Below, in pieces: positions 1-11,845 of a stretch of DNA of 64,000 nucleotides. How positions within the stretch are numbered: the stretch's first letter is position 1; every line of letters starts with the position of its first letter. The stretch comes from Helianthus annuus (Eukaryota; Streptophyta; Magnoliopsida; Asterales; Asteraceae), in contig NC_035448.2 of assembly GCF_002127325.2 (NCBI RefSeq), positions 115,241,151-115,305,150 of the forward strand, in the 5' to 3' direction. The notes under the pieces are model-generated. The model worked only from the letters and a program-made list of their open reading frames with translations, made no database searches and was not told where the DNA came from. The position numbers and the translations under genes are program-made.

Positions 1-1846
1 TATATTATTTTGGCATTTTTAAAGATTTTTAATTAATTTTAGGCTGAGCATAACTAGTAGTCGTAGGCTTAAGCCGGTAATTGTCGGTTTGCCCTTACGG
101 GCCATAAAAATGAGTTTTACTTATCGAAACGACTCCAAACCTTTTGCTACCGACCACATATAATAAATAAATTAATTTAAGCCTTCTGGAAATATAAAAA
201 TATCAGATTTAAGTATCAAACCCGGAAATGGCCTTTAATCGCCTTATTTAGCGTTTTTAACGCATAGTATGTTTTAAAATCATATTGAACATACTCGGGT
301 TGATACCTACTGATATATGAGGCAAATTATGATATTCTAACAGTAAGAAAAGGTTGATTAACTCAGACTTCGTTTTTGAGCTTTTCGGCTTATGTGAAAT
401 TACCAAAATACCCCTACGGGGCATAGTTTGGTTAAAAATGATAAATTTCACATATATGCTTTAGCCTACTGTTATAACTCATCAAATTGAGTATGTTTGC
501 TGTTTACATCAGACCAGTAACTCAGTTAAACATCTAAGCGCTTTTACAAACTTTAAAACGACCAAACTACCCCTACGGGGCATAGTTTGTGTTTAAATTA
601 GTTCGGGGCATAATGAAAGACATCCTACTGATGTCACAACATATTTGAAGCATATTAACTTAGGAAACCTGTATATGGCTCTTACGGATACCCGTTACGC
701 ATTTTACGCGTTCGGTTCGGTTTATGTAACAAGTTTACATAAATTAACCGACACGGGTCAAACCTTATCGGTTTCATCTCAAAATCCAGAATGTGAATAA
801 TAGACCCACATTAAACAAGTCTCTGAACTTGTCGGGTCTAAATCACATTCTATCCGGTCTTCGCTTAATCGTGCGTACGAACCGTATCTTTGAAACTAGT
901 CGGTCTAAGCTTAAGCTTAATAAAAGACCCGTTAGTATTCTAATAGGTTATATTAAACCTTCGTTCCAGATTAGGAGAACCAGTAAAAGCTACGTGCATT
1001 TTGCTTATTGTGATTTATACTTTGCATCAGGTAAATACTTTTAACTTATTTTCCCTATACGGGCTTGGGTTACGGTACATAGCGTACCGCTTGATCGAGC
1101 ATCAAATCTCCACGCTTAGTGGGTAGTTGAATAATTTGATCGGCTCGTTTAAACAGTCTTGTTTACTTTACAGCCTTTGGGGGTTAATGACCATGTCCCG
1201 GATATCCTTGGCATCATCTTACGAGATTGGCCACGACCTGAGCACGGCGTGTAGGCGTACACCGTCCGTGTATAACTCAATTATGTGGTGTGTCTATTGA
1301 TCTTTAACCCGGACTAGATCCGGGCTACTGAACGCATAAGTAACATGTAATTCGTTCACAAGATTATAATATTAAATAATTCTCCCAAGTTAATAAAAAG
1401 ATTAATCTTGCCTCTGTGCACTTTAATCAAATTATAAAAACATTTATGCCATGTGCATCCAAACCAATTTTTAAATCATTTTCCAAAATGAGTCAGTTGA
1501 TTGTATTTACCAGTGTAAACTGACGTATTTTCCCAAAAAGACTAAATGCAGGTACTAAACGTAATTGGCTGGATTGTCTCCTTAGCATCAATAAAGAGTT
1601 TCGCAAGCTTAAGATGCCTGAAGTCTGTTGAACTATTGTTTCCATTTTATGTTCGATCCTTCTGTGGATAAGCTCCCGAATATTGTGATAGTTGATATTA
1701 CAATAATAAATTGGGTTGTATTATATTTTAATTGCTTCCGCTGTGCTTAATAATATTGTGTTGTTTGACTATTATGTTGCCAACCATGACGTCACGATAC
1801 TCCCCACCGGGCCCACCGGTGACACGTGGAAAATCGGGGTGTGACA
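1..1846 (+). mobile_element. 5' LTR (3' half) of large Ty3/gypsy element 1
   Basis: This stretch is nearly identical to 9999-11845, with only a handful of single-base differences and one extra G in the right copy. It is therefore the second LTR of the same element, its start lying off the left edge. It ends in GTGACA at 1846 and is followed at once by a primer-binding site. The right-hand LTR is complete at about 3.6 kb, so roughly half of this copy is visible. The near identity of the two LTRs implies a fairly recent insertion, although the internal coding region is badly degraded. Confidence 0.93.
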
Positions 1847-1849
1847 GAT

Positions 1850-1862
1850 TGGTATCAGAGCC
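1850..1862 (+). other. Primer-binding site, initiator-tRNA-Met type
   Basis: TGGTATCAGAGCC lies 3 bases after the LTR end. It is the standard plant retrotransposon primer site complementary to the 3' end of initiator tRNA-Met. It fixes the + orientation of element 1. Confidence 0.9.
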
Positions 1863-2375
1863 AACACTGAGTGAATTAAACACTAGCCTTAGTGTTTAAT
1901 CTCAGTTACACAAAATTGCACATATCTAAACCTTCTGAGTCTAGACTTAACTTAGGAATATTCTCAATCCTAATCTTGAAATTTTTACTTTCAAATTTTT
2001 GTTGGATACGTCGCCAAGCGAAGAAGCCGTAATAGGAGTTCTCCACACCCGGAGCCCTGAGATGCTGAGCTTCGTACCGCGGCTAGAATGAAACGAGCAT
2101 CCAAGGAGAAAGCATTCAGAAATAAAATGAAGAAGAAACTCCTTTTATTGAAGATCGTTTCCTTATTAGTCCTTATAAGGACATAATTATCTTTCAGTCC
2201 CTACGAGGACAACATTATTCCTTTCAAGTCCCGCTTAGGGCAACTTTATACTTTTATTTTTATATAATGGAATGATTAAGTTTAAACTTTCATTCTAAAC
2301 AAGAAATATTAAATAAATGTAAAATAACATTTCTTTTATAAGATCTACCATTATAATAAAATGGCAAAGTCTAAA

Positions 2376-2760
2376 AAGGACAAGACCTAGCCACGTGTCA
2401 TTTTTAGACCGGGCCAAGATGGTAATTCCATAATTAGATTTAGATCCATATTAACACCTCAATTTAAAATTGTTCTGCGTTAATTATAAATTAAGAATCT
2501 TAAGTGTGAAACCTAGCCTACGGGTCAATTATAAGACCGGGCCAAGATGGTAAGACCTGTTAAAAAGATTCAAATCATTAATTAAGAATCTTAAGTGTGA
2601 AACCTAGCCTACGGGTCAATTATAAGACCGGGCCAAGATGGTAAGACCTGTTAAAAAGATTCAAATCATTAATTAAGAATCTTGAGAGTGAAACCTAGCC
2701 TTCGTGTCAATTATAAGACCGGGTCAAGAAGGTAAGACCTGTGTAAAAGATTCAGATCTC
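2376..2760 (+). repeat. 91-bp tandem repeat, about 3 copies plus a degenerate copy
   Basis: Three consecutive copies begin near 2501, 2592 and 2683. Each carries the core GTGAAACCTAGCCT, then AAGACCGGG, then AAGATGGTAAGACCTG or close variants. The first two are almost identical and the third has diverged. A rougher copy is visible from about 2376. The array lies in the leader of element 1 between the primer-binding site and the gag position and has no coding potential that I can see. Confidence 0.88.
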
Positions 2761-2929
2761 TGTTAACATCTTAAAACATGTTAACACTCCTGGCAGATGT
2801 GATTTCATTTAAAATCACACACGTCATTTTATAAAGGATTCTTCAAAAGATTCCTAACCCAGTTTAATGATCTCTGAATCCTGGGTTTACATCATTAATT
2901 AAGATGATCATATTTTAACCATACGTGGT

Positions 2930-5400
2930 AACATAATGTCTACGGGCCTTGCTCATTTCCATATGAGCCAAAAGACAGTGGTAGCAAAGACTCCCTGTCA
3001 GATAAAGCTAATGAACTAGGTTCAAACCTCAAATGCTTTGATTCTCTGAAATCCTAGCATATAATTTATAATTGTCCATGTGACTAGGCCTATTGTGCCA
3101 ATATACTTTCATGCTTTGATTCTCTGAAATCATAGCTTAAAATTTATAAATGTCCATGTGACCAGGCCGTTGGGTGCCACTGATAAAACTGTTAATGTTT
3201 TATAATTAGGATAAATTATAATAGAAATCCTAAATAAATATATGAATAATAAATTAACCAAATATGGTCTCTGTTTACCATGGTTAATGAATTTCCCTAA
3301 GGGCAATTCTGTAATAAACATCCCTTAGAAGGGAAGTGCCTACGGGCTATAGTTAATGTCCTCTGAGACTGAAGACAGTGGCAGCCTACAGCTCCCTGTC
3401 AGGAAAAAGGTAATGAACTTTGATTCAAACCTTAATGCCGCGATTCTCTGAAATCTTGGCTTATAAATTTAACTTGTCTACGCGACTAGGCCATCTGTGC
3501 TATTATTATTAACTTATGAATTAGGATTTATGATAAAAATCCTGAATAAAATAAATATCCTTCCTTCCCTGTCAGTAAGCAGTTTAAAAGGAAATCTTAA
3601 AGGTGAAACCTGGCCTACACGGCCAAGATGGTGAAACCTGCTCAAGGAATTCAGATCCTTGTTAACACTTAGGAACGTGTTAGCACTCTTGACTAATGTG
3701 ATTCGAGAAAATCACAACAGTCATCCTTATATTGGATTCTTCCAATCCCCTTATCTAAACCTAGAAATTTAGGAATCATGGCTTATACCATCCTATAAGA
3801 TGATCATATTAGGAACATCCGTTAGTGATGATGTGCCTACGGGCTAAACTTGTTGTCCGATAAGACAACGACAGTGATGGTCTTTGACCTCCTGTCTAAA
3901 ATATTGGACTATGTCCAAACATAATAGTCTACATGATTCAATGCGATCATGACTAATATCATTTAATATGATGATAATATTATTTAACATCCTTTAGTGA
4001 TGTTTTGCCTACGAGCTATAATATATTGTCCATTTGAGACATTGACATTGTTATCTTTATGATTCCTTGTCTGAGGTGGTGAGCTATGCTCAAGCCAAAA
4101 TAGTCAATATGATTAATGCAATCATGACTTATATCTTCTAATAGGATGAACCTATTATAAACATCCATTAGTGATGTTTCGCCTATGGGCCATATTATAT
4201 TGTCCATGTGTGACAAAGACATTGTGATCGTTACGATTCCATGTCCAAGGTAGTGAGCTATGCTCAAGCCTAATAGTCGATACGATCAATGCGAGCATGA
4301 CAAAAATCATCAATACGATGATTAAAACAGTTTCAACATCCTTAGAGATGTTTTGCCTAAGGGCTATATTATGTTGTCCAATCGAGACTAGACAATTTTA
4401 ATCTTTTGTGATTCTTTGCCAAAGGGGTGAGCTATACTCAAACCCCATAATCTATACTCGTTGCGATCCTGACTGGTATCATCAGTATGATGATCATAAT
4501 ATTAACATCCCTCGCGATGAAATGCCTACGGGCTATACCCTATTCTGGTGTCGGTAAGACAACGATAGTAGTGATCTTTATGATCCCCTAGTCAAAATGG
4601 TGTGATTATACCCAAACCTAATAGTCAATATGATCGATGTGATCATGACTAATATCATTAGATACGATGGTTATATATAAACATCCATTAGTGATGTTGA
4701 TTGGCTTCTTTTCTGCCAAATGAATCGTCCTTCAAGACGATGACGGTTGTGGTCCATGACTCCCTGTCCAAAGGTGAAGAACCACGTTCAAACCTGGAAG
4801 CCCTAATCTAATAAGATTGCGGCTAATAAATTAAGGTCCTTGAAAATAGACCATCGAGTTATGTTTTAAAGTCATTCAGGACAAGCCTATGTGCTATAAT
4901 TGGTCATTCGTGACAAGTTGACCTATTAAATGTTAACATTCCTGGTGACATGCCTTTGTACCAGATTTGAAGAATGTCCTTATAACAAGGCCGTTTGTGC
5001 CATATCTAAATGTCCTTTGTGACAAGGCCTTCGTGCCGTATAATCATTTATGTCCTTCATGACTGGGGTTTATGCCATATTTTCTACGTCCCTCGCGACA
5101 GGCTTCTATACCATATATGTATAAAAATATATAACCGAAGTCATGAAAGGCTAGCCCTTGAGCTATTTATAATCGTAATTGTGACAAAGACAGTTGTGAC
5201 ATTATGGTCCCCGGTCAAGCAAGTATTGGACTCGCTCCAAACTTTGAATGCCATTGATGGTCCAGTTGTGACCTAGGCTAAATATAATGGAATTTCGTTC
5301 AAAATAACATTCGCTATGAATGTTCGGAACAGAATAGCCCATACGGTTTATGAATGCCGTGGCTAATGTAAGTCAGGTCATCAGGATGATGACTAATAAT
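2930..5400 (+). repeat. Degenerate ~172-bp tandem repeats filling the leader of element 1
   Basis: The phrase GCCTACGGGCTAT or a close variant recurs at about 3339, 3835, 4007, 4179, 4353 and 4520. From 3835 on the spacing is 169-174 bases. Each unit also carries a GTCC..GAGAC/GACAA block, a CTCAAGCC/CCAAACCTAATAGTC block and an AACATCC..AGTGATG block. Units before 3800 and after 4700 are recognisable but much more diverged. Short ORFs here are products of the repeat rather than genes. Confidence 0.8.
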
Positions 5401-5435
5401 GGGTAAATCTTGGTGATTGGTACCAAGTTTCGAGT

Positions 5436-5642
5436 ATGGAAAACTCGGGTGAGGTAGACGAAAGTCGCAACACTATTAAGGCGACGAAAGTTGATAAAAC
5501 TACAAACGTAAACCTCAATATTAATGGAGTTAATCATCGGGCTGCGGTTGACGCAGCAATTGAAAGGACCATGGAAAAGGTCATGAGACAATACAAAGAG
5601 CTGAATACTTCTCGCTCTAAATCTCATTCAAAACCATGTTAA
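5436..5642 (+). pseudogene. Short ORF at the gag position of element 1 (unrecognised)
   Basis: A 68-residue ORF beginning MENSGEV sits just after the leader repeats, where gag should start. It is polar and charged, and a further lysine/glutamate-rich open stretch follows to about 5790 in another frame. No CCHC knuckle and no protease or reverse transcriptase is found before the integrase at 7001. I infer it is the remnant of the gag N terminus, but I do not recognise the sequence. Confidence 0.35.
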
Positions 5643-6028
5643 ATTACTCATGAGGAGAGCTATGCTCACACTTCAAATATGAAGGATGAGCCAAAGAAGG
5701 AGGATAACTCCCAGAAATCTGAGAAAGAGAGCGAGTACAGGCTTAATAAAAAGCAACGAAAGTTCGGTAAGAAGCCTGTATACCTCTGAGACTGCTTCAG
5801 CATTATTAGATGGATGTTTTATATCCATAAAGAATCATTTTTCCGATGTCCTAGTTCCGTTAAATATAAGGACTCAATAAAGTGATAAAAATCGATTGGT
5901 TGCCTCGAAAAATCAAGCCCATATCGTGGGTGATAAGAAGCAATTAATTATCAAGACTCCTTATGAGACAACTCTCATAATTACACGTATCCGTACGATT
6001 AATTAAAATTAAACATAAAAAAAATGGT

Positions 6029-6107
6029 GGAATTGGCCGTCCCCGGAGTCGAACCTGGGTCTAGGCGGCACCTTTCGCGTGCCTAGCCAACTGAGCTAGG
6101 TGCCTAG
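6029..6107 (-). pseudogene. tRNA-derived pol III unit (tRNA pseudogene or SINE-like head)
   Basis: On the minus strand this has a perfect A box (TAGCTCAGTTGG, 6087-6098) and a perfect B box (GGTTCGACTCC, 6045-6055). Between them lies a 5-bp anticodon-type stem GGCAC/GTGCC (6067-6083) closing a 7-base loop whose central triplet is GAA (Phe type). The base before that triplet is C rather than the universal T. The T stem has one mismatch. The acceptor strands do not pair (the 3' side would need GGCCGTC). A run of T on the minus strand (6017-6024) follows as a natural pol III stop. It looks tRNA-derived but not a working tRNA. Confidence 0.72.
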
Positions 6108-6109
6108 TT

Positions 6110-7000
6110 TGTGAAACTTCCATTATTGATTTAATATAAGCACTTGCACAATAAACTTCCTTATCATTTATCAATGATAACATCTGCTAAGTGTCCTGTT
6201 TTTAATACAGGCAATAATAAATCTTCATGAACCATAAACTTAGCAAAATTTTTATTATCATCCACAAGGTATAACTTACCAAGGAAACCATAGTAACCGA
6301 TTCTTATGGATCGGCAAGGAGTCCTTCCGAAAATCTAAAAGCACTCTTTCTTTGCATAGAGTGCGACAACATATGTTATTTTAATTATTTTTTTTCATTG
6401 TTTTCTATCGCCTGCGAATGCCAAACTATGTTGATAAAAGTGTCATATGAGGATTGGCGTATCCTAGTGTGTCCCATAGATTATTTCCATGTCTGATCAG
6501 CATGGAGGTTTAATACATGGAACCCCTAAGATATCCCAATGATCATATTGTACTAAAGTCGACTAGTAGTATTCAAAGAAGATATCCAGAATGGAATTTT
6601 CCAAGTAAATGTTCCCGATTAAGGAATTCGTGAACTAGTAACATAAAGGTGTCACTTATTTGACACAAGCAATGGTGGATGAACTGGAGCCTGAGATATG
6701 GAAAATCTCTGTAGCCTCCTTATACCTTGATTATCTTCTCATAAGTTTTCCCTGCTCACCTCCTGGAAGGCAGGTAGAATTAAGTTTTAATACTCCATTT
6801 AAGACTGCATTATTATGAAATCTCCATGACGGCTAGTACCATCATTGGAAGAATCGAAACCCTGATTAATTAAGCTTTTAAATAGAGGGTTCATATAGCC
6901 TAACTCGATATTCCGAGAGTTGATATTGTTAAATAAGAAAGACGGTTCATTTTGCTTACGCATTAATTGCCGCAACCCTAATTAGTCAACGATTAGAAAT
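6110..7000. other. Non-coding interior of element 1, no recognisable pol
   Basis: This is where protease, reverse transcriptase and RNase H should lie. I see no open frame longer than a few dozen codons and no YVDD, DTG or similar landmark. The region is therefore either a deletion scar plus unrelated filler or too degraded to read. Confidence 0.5.
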
Positions 7001-8217
7001 TTGCCATCAGCTATCCAGGATCTAAGGGCAAACTATTGGTGGATAGGCTTGAAGAAGTCTGTGGCCACCTATGTAGCTAAATGCTTGGCTCATGCGCAAG
7101 TCAAAGCCGAGCAACAGAAACCATCAGGTTTGCTACAACAGCCTGAACTTCCTACGTGGAAGTGGGAAATGGTAACCATGGATTTTATTACCAAGTTACC
7201 AAAGATCAGGAAAGGAAATGATACAATATGGGTTATAGTTGATAGACTGACTAAGTCAGCACATTTTTACCCATCAAGGAGACTTATAGCTCCGACATGT
7301 TAGCCCAGTTTTACGTTGATAAGATTGTAGCCTTACATGGCATACCTGTGTCTATTATCTCTGATAGAGATACTAGGTACACGTCGCATTTTTGGAAGAG
7401 TTTCCAGCAATCTTTGGGCACATGTTTGAATTTTAGTACGGCTTACCATCCTCAGACAGACGGTCAGAGTGAGCGTACTATTCGAACGTTGGAAGACATG
7501 CTACGTGCATGTGCAATCAATTTGGGTGGTAGTTGGGATAAGAACCTACCATTAATCGAATTCTCCTACAACAATAGCTACCACACCAGCATCAAGGCTG
7601 CGCCTTTTGGGGCATTATACGGTAGAAAGTGTAGGTCGCCCGTTTGTTGGGCGGAAGTTGGAGACGTCCAGTTATCAGGACCAGAGATAGTGTTCGAAAC
7701 CTCGGACAAGATTGTCCAGATTCGAGACCGTCTCAAAGCTGCCCGGGATAGGCAGAAGAGTTACGCTGATCCTAAGCGTAAGGATTTTCACTTCGAAATA
7801 GGTGACAAAGTCCTACTTAAAGTGTCACCCTGGAAAGGTGTGATGCGGTTTGGTAAGAAAGGCAAGCTAAGCCCGAGATACATAGGACCTTTCGAGGTTA
7901 TCGAACATATTAGGTCAGTTGCCTATAAGTTAAACTTACCAGAAGAGCTCAGTGGAATTCACAATGTGTTCCACATCTGCAATCTGAAGAAGTGTTTCGC
8001 TGACGAATCACTGGTTATACCACATACAGATGTGCATATATATGAGAGCTTAGAGTTTGTGGAAAAACCTTTGTCGATTGAAGGTCGACAGGTAAAGAAG
8101 CTTCGAAGGAAGCATGTACCTATTGTTAAGGTCAAATGGGATGCCCGTAGAGGTTCCGAATTCACGTGGGAGGTTGAATCCACGATGAAAGAAAAGTACC
8201 CTTACTTAGTTCAGTAA
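7001..8217 (+). pseudogene. Frameshifted Ty3/gypsy integrase of element 1
   Basis: Two overlapping frames (7001-7303 and 7297-8217) together cover the integrase. The first D is in TMDFI, the second in ISDRDTRY, and the E follows exactly 35 residues later in DGQSERTI, so the D,D-35-E triad is present. The C-terminal part has the GPFEVIE core and ends in a chromodomain-like segment (FTWEVES...YPYLVQ), typical of plant chromoviruses (Tekay-like, by recall). Defects are a frameshift at about 7297, a missing N terminus with the HH part of the zinc finger, and the usual C-x2-C replaced by C-x2-H (KCLAH). It would have catalysed cDNA strand transfer and is now inactive. Confidence 0.93.
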
Positions 8218-8239
8218 ATCTCGGGTCGAGATTTATTCT

Positions 8240-8252
8240 AAGGGGGTGAGGA
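8240..8252 (+). other. Polypurine tract of element 1
   Basis: AAGGGGGTGAGGA lies directly before the TGTAACACC start of the 3' LTR, as expected for the plus-strand primer of reverse transcription. Confidence 0.85.
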
Positions 8253-11200
8253 TGTAACACCTCGAAAATTCACGTCCTGTAATGTGTTGACACGTGTTAT
8301 AAAGTTTGAACGTGTGAAAGAAATATTATAGAAGGACTAAAGTTGATAAACATGGAAAGTATGTGAATATACGTATTCTAAGTGTCAACTGTGAATAAAT
8401 ATAATGTACATTAACCCTACATGATGCTCATACCTTCAAACGAATAAATCATGGATCATACGAAGCTAAAAGTGAGAGATTACAAACTACAGGGGTTAAA
8501 TGTGTCAACATGTTTAAAGATATACCTCTGAGTGACCTTTTGACAAACCCGAAGCTTTGTAAATGTTAATCATGCTCACTAGAATGCACGATTTAAATTT
8601 CGTAAAGTTTCGTTAATGTATGAGAAAGTTATGATCGAATTCGTGTGCGAGGGGTTAAAGCGTCAACGTTGAAAGTTAGGCCTTTTCGGGTAACAATAAA
8701 GTTACCCGGGGACTTAACAAAGTGAGTATATGTCTTGAGGCCCTTATAGATCAATTACGAGGGCTCAAAATGCAATAAACAAGTGCCTAATCGAAGTTTG
8801 AAGAGCCAGTGACTAAACTGCAATTTAACCAAAGTTTGTTGGATGATCTGAGGTGCTCGCGTAGCGCGAGCTTATAGGCTCAGGCAGTCGCGCTACGCGA
8901 CTGCCATATCTGGACAGAACTTTGATTTGCATGATCCTTTGTCTGCCACAGCCAAGTTACTCCACCTTTGATCGATCTTTCCACCTCACTTGGCCCCTAA
9001 AACACCCCCTACACACTAGTAACAAGTGTTGGATGATTGTGGTTGATGGTAGACTTGTTTGTCAATCACTTATGGTGGGTGAAACCACTATATAAGGCAC
9101 TCCAATGTCACATTCATTCTCACACCTTCATTTGCATGATTTGATCATTCCTGGAGCTCTCAAGCAGGTCCAACTGATCTAAAGTCGTGCATAGGACTCT
9201 TGTAAGTCTACTAGTCCTTCTTTATTTGAGTTTAGCTTGTTTAATTAGCTAAAAGTCAAACCATCGCAATTACCGTTTGACTTCGAGATTAGTCAATAAT
9301 GGCTCAGTCATACCTCGAATTAAAAGTAGTTATAGATTGGTATTTATGTGGGTAATAAAACCTCAAAAGGGTTTCCCCTGATCACCACTCTAACCAGGTC
9401 AAAAGTCGGGTCAAACATATAATTAAAAAGTCAACAGGATGCTTAAAATGTCATTTATGCATAATTAGCTATCTAGAACATATACAACCTGTTTGATCAT
9501 TGTTATAACTTAGTAATAAGTGTAAGAACATGTCTAAACATGTTCCACCCGACTATTTCCTGTTTAGACCCGGTTCGGAACCGAAAGTCACATAGTTTGA
9601 CTTTCACTTTGACTTTCAGTTCTGACCCGTTTAGGCATGTTTTAGAAATGCCTCAGAGCTTTAATTGGATTAGGATACATGTTAGAACAACCCTCTACGA
9701 TTATGCACCTTGGTTCACTAGTTATCCAATTAATATGCATATTTCCGTTAATTGCTCATATGTTGACCGTTATGCCCTTATTATCTTAAAAACGTGATTT
9801 ATGAAAATGTAAAAGTGTAGAAACCTTAGTTACCGATATATAAACTTGTATGCAAAGTTTGACATCAGTTTGACTTGTAGATTAAGAGTTATGCTCAATA
9901 TCGCTAAATCAATGCTTTATGTTAATAAAATGGCGTATTTAGCGTATAGCCTAGTTAAGCCTACTTTTTGGTATCAAACTTAATACCCACTGATGTAATA
10001 TATTATTTTGGCATTTTTAAAGATTTTTAATTAATTTTAGGCTGAGCATAACTAGTAGTCGTAGGCTTAAGCCGGTAATTGTCGGTTTGCCCTTACGGGC
10101 CATAAAAATGAGTTTTACTTATCGAAACGACTCCAAACCTTTTGCTACCGACCACATATAATAAATAAATTATTTTAAGCCTTCTGGAAATATAAAAATA
10201 TCAGATTTAAGTATCAAACCCGGAAATGGCCTTTAATCGCCTTATTTAGCGTTTTTAACGCATAGTATGTTTTAAAATCATATTGAACATACTCGGGTTG
10301 ATACCTACTGATATATGAGGCAAATTATGATATTCTAACAGTAAGAAAAGGTTGATTAACTCAGACTTCGTTTTTGAGCTTTTCGGCTTATGTGAAATTA
10401 CCAAAATACCCCTACGGGGCATAGTTTGGTTAAAAATGATAAATTTCACATATATGCTTTAGCCTACTGTTATAACTCATCAAATTGAGTATGTTTGCTG
10501 TTTACATCAGACCAGTAACTCAGTTAAACATCTAAGCGCTTTTACAAACTTTAAAACGACCAAACTACCCCTACGGGGCATAGTTTGTGTTTAAATTAGT
10601 TCGGGGAATAATGAAAGACATCCTACTGATGTCACAACATATTTGAAGCATATTAACTTAGGAAACCTGTATATGGCTCTTACGGATACCCGTTACGCAT
10701 TTTACGCGTTCGGTTCGGTTTATGTAACAAGTTTACATAAATTAACCGACACGGGTCAAACCTTATCGGTTTCATCTCAAAATCCAGAATGTGAATAATA
10801 AACCCACATTAAACAAGTCTCTGAACTTGTCGGGTCTAAATCACATTCTATCCGGTCTTCGCTTAATCGTGCGTACGAACCGTATCTTTGAAACTAGTCG
10901 GTCTAAGCTTAAGCTTAATAAAAGACCCGTTAGTATTCTAATAGGTTATATTAAACCTTCGTTCCAGATTAGGAGAACCAGTAAAAGCTACGTGCATTTT
11001 GCTTATTGTGATTTATACTTTGCATCAGGTAAATACTTTTAACTTATTTTCCCTATACGGGCTTGGGTTACGGTACATAGCGTACCGCTTGATCGAGCAT
11101 CAAATCTCCACGCTTAGTGGGTAGTTGAATAATTTGATCGGCTCGTTTAAACAGTCTTGTTTACTTTACAGCCTTTGGGGGGTTAATGACCATGTCCCGG

Positions 11201-11845
11201 ATATCCTTGGCATCATCTTACGAGATTGGCCACGACCTGAGCACGGCGTGTAGGCGTACACCGTCCGTGTATAACTCAATTATGTGGTGTGTCTATTGAT
11301 CTTTAACCCGGACTAGATCCGGGCTACTGAACGCATAAGTAACATGTAATTCGTTCACAAGATTATAATATTAAATAATTCTCCCAAGTTAATAAAAAGA
11401 TTAATCTTGCCTCTGTGCACTTTAATCAAATTATAAAAACATTTATGCCATGTGCATCCAAACCAATTTTTAAATCATTTTCCAAAATGAGTCAGTTGAT
11501 TGTATTTACCAGTGTAAACTGACGTATTTTCCCAAAAAAACTAAATGCAGGTACTAAACGTAATTGGCTGGATTGTCTCCTTAGCATCAATAAAGAGTTT
11601 CGCAAGCTTAAGATGCCTGAAGTCTGTTGAACTATTGTTTCCATTTTATGTTCGATCCTTCTGTGGATAAGCTCCCGAATATTGTGATAGTTGATATTAC
11701 AATAATAAATTGGGTTGTATTATATTTTAATTGCTTCCGCTGTGCTTAATAATATTGTGTTGTTTGACTATTATGTTGCCAACCATGATGTCACGATACT
11801 CCCCACCGGGCCCACCGGTGACACGTGGAAAATCGGGGTGTGACA
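8253..11845 (+). mobile_element. 3' LTR of Ty3/gypsy element 1 (3593 bp)
   Basis: It starts TGTAACACC after the polypurine tract and ends GGGGTGTGACA at 11845. Positions 9999-11845 duplicate 1-1846. It carries a TATA box (9089-9096) and a GC-rich palindromic cluster upstream of it (about 8864-8908, CGCGTAGCGCGAG and GCAGTCGCGCTACGCGACTGC). The base after the LTR enters the coding sequence of the Transposase_28-type gene, so element 1 inserted into that gene. The matching target duplication on the left lies outside the window. Confidence 0.93.
9089..9096 (+). promoter_or_regulatory. TATA box in the element 1 LTR
   Basis: TATATAAG within CACTATATAAGGC, followed about 25-35 bases on by a CA/TC-rich stretch. 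This is the likely pol II start (U3/R border). The 5' LTR copy of it is off the window. Confidence 0.65.

Noticed and set aside
793..1044. 83-aa ORF in both LTRs of element 1 (also 10791-11042)
   Set aside because: Present in each LTR because the LTRs are copies; no recognisable protein and no other support.
5010..5276. 88-aa ORF in the leader repeats of element 1
   Set aside because: It is composed of the same repeated GTCC..GACAAGGCC words as its surroundings, with no domain. It is an open frame by chance in repeats.
6029..6107. Functional tRNA-Phe gene
   Set aside because: The anticodon-type loop has GAA, but the acceptor stem cannot pair, the base before the anticodon is C, and the T stem has a mismatch.
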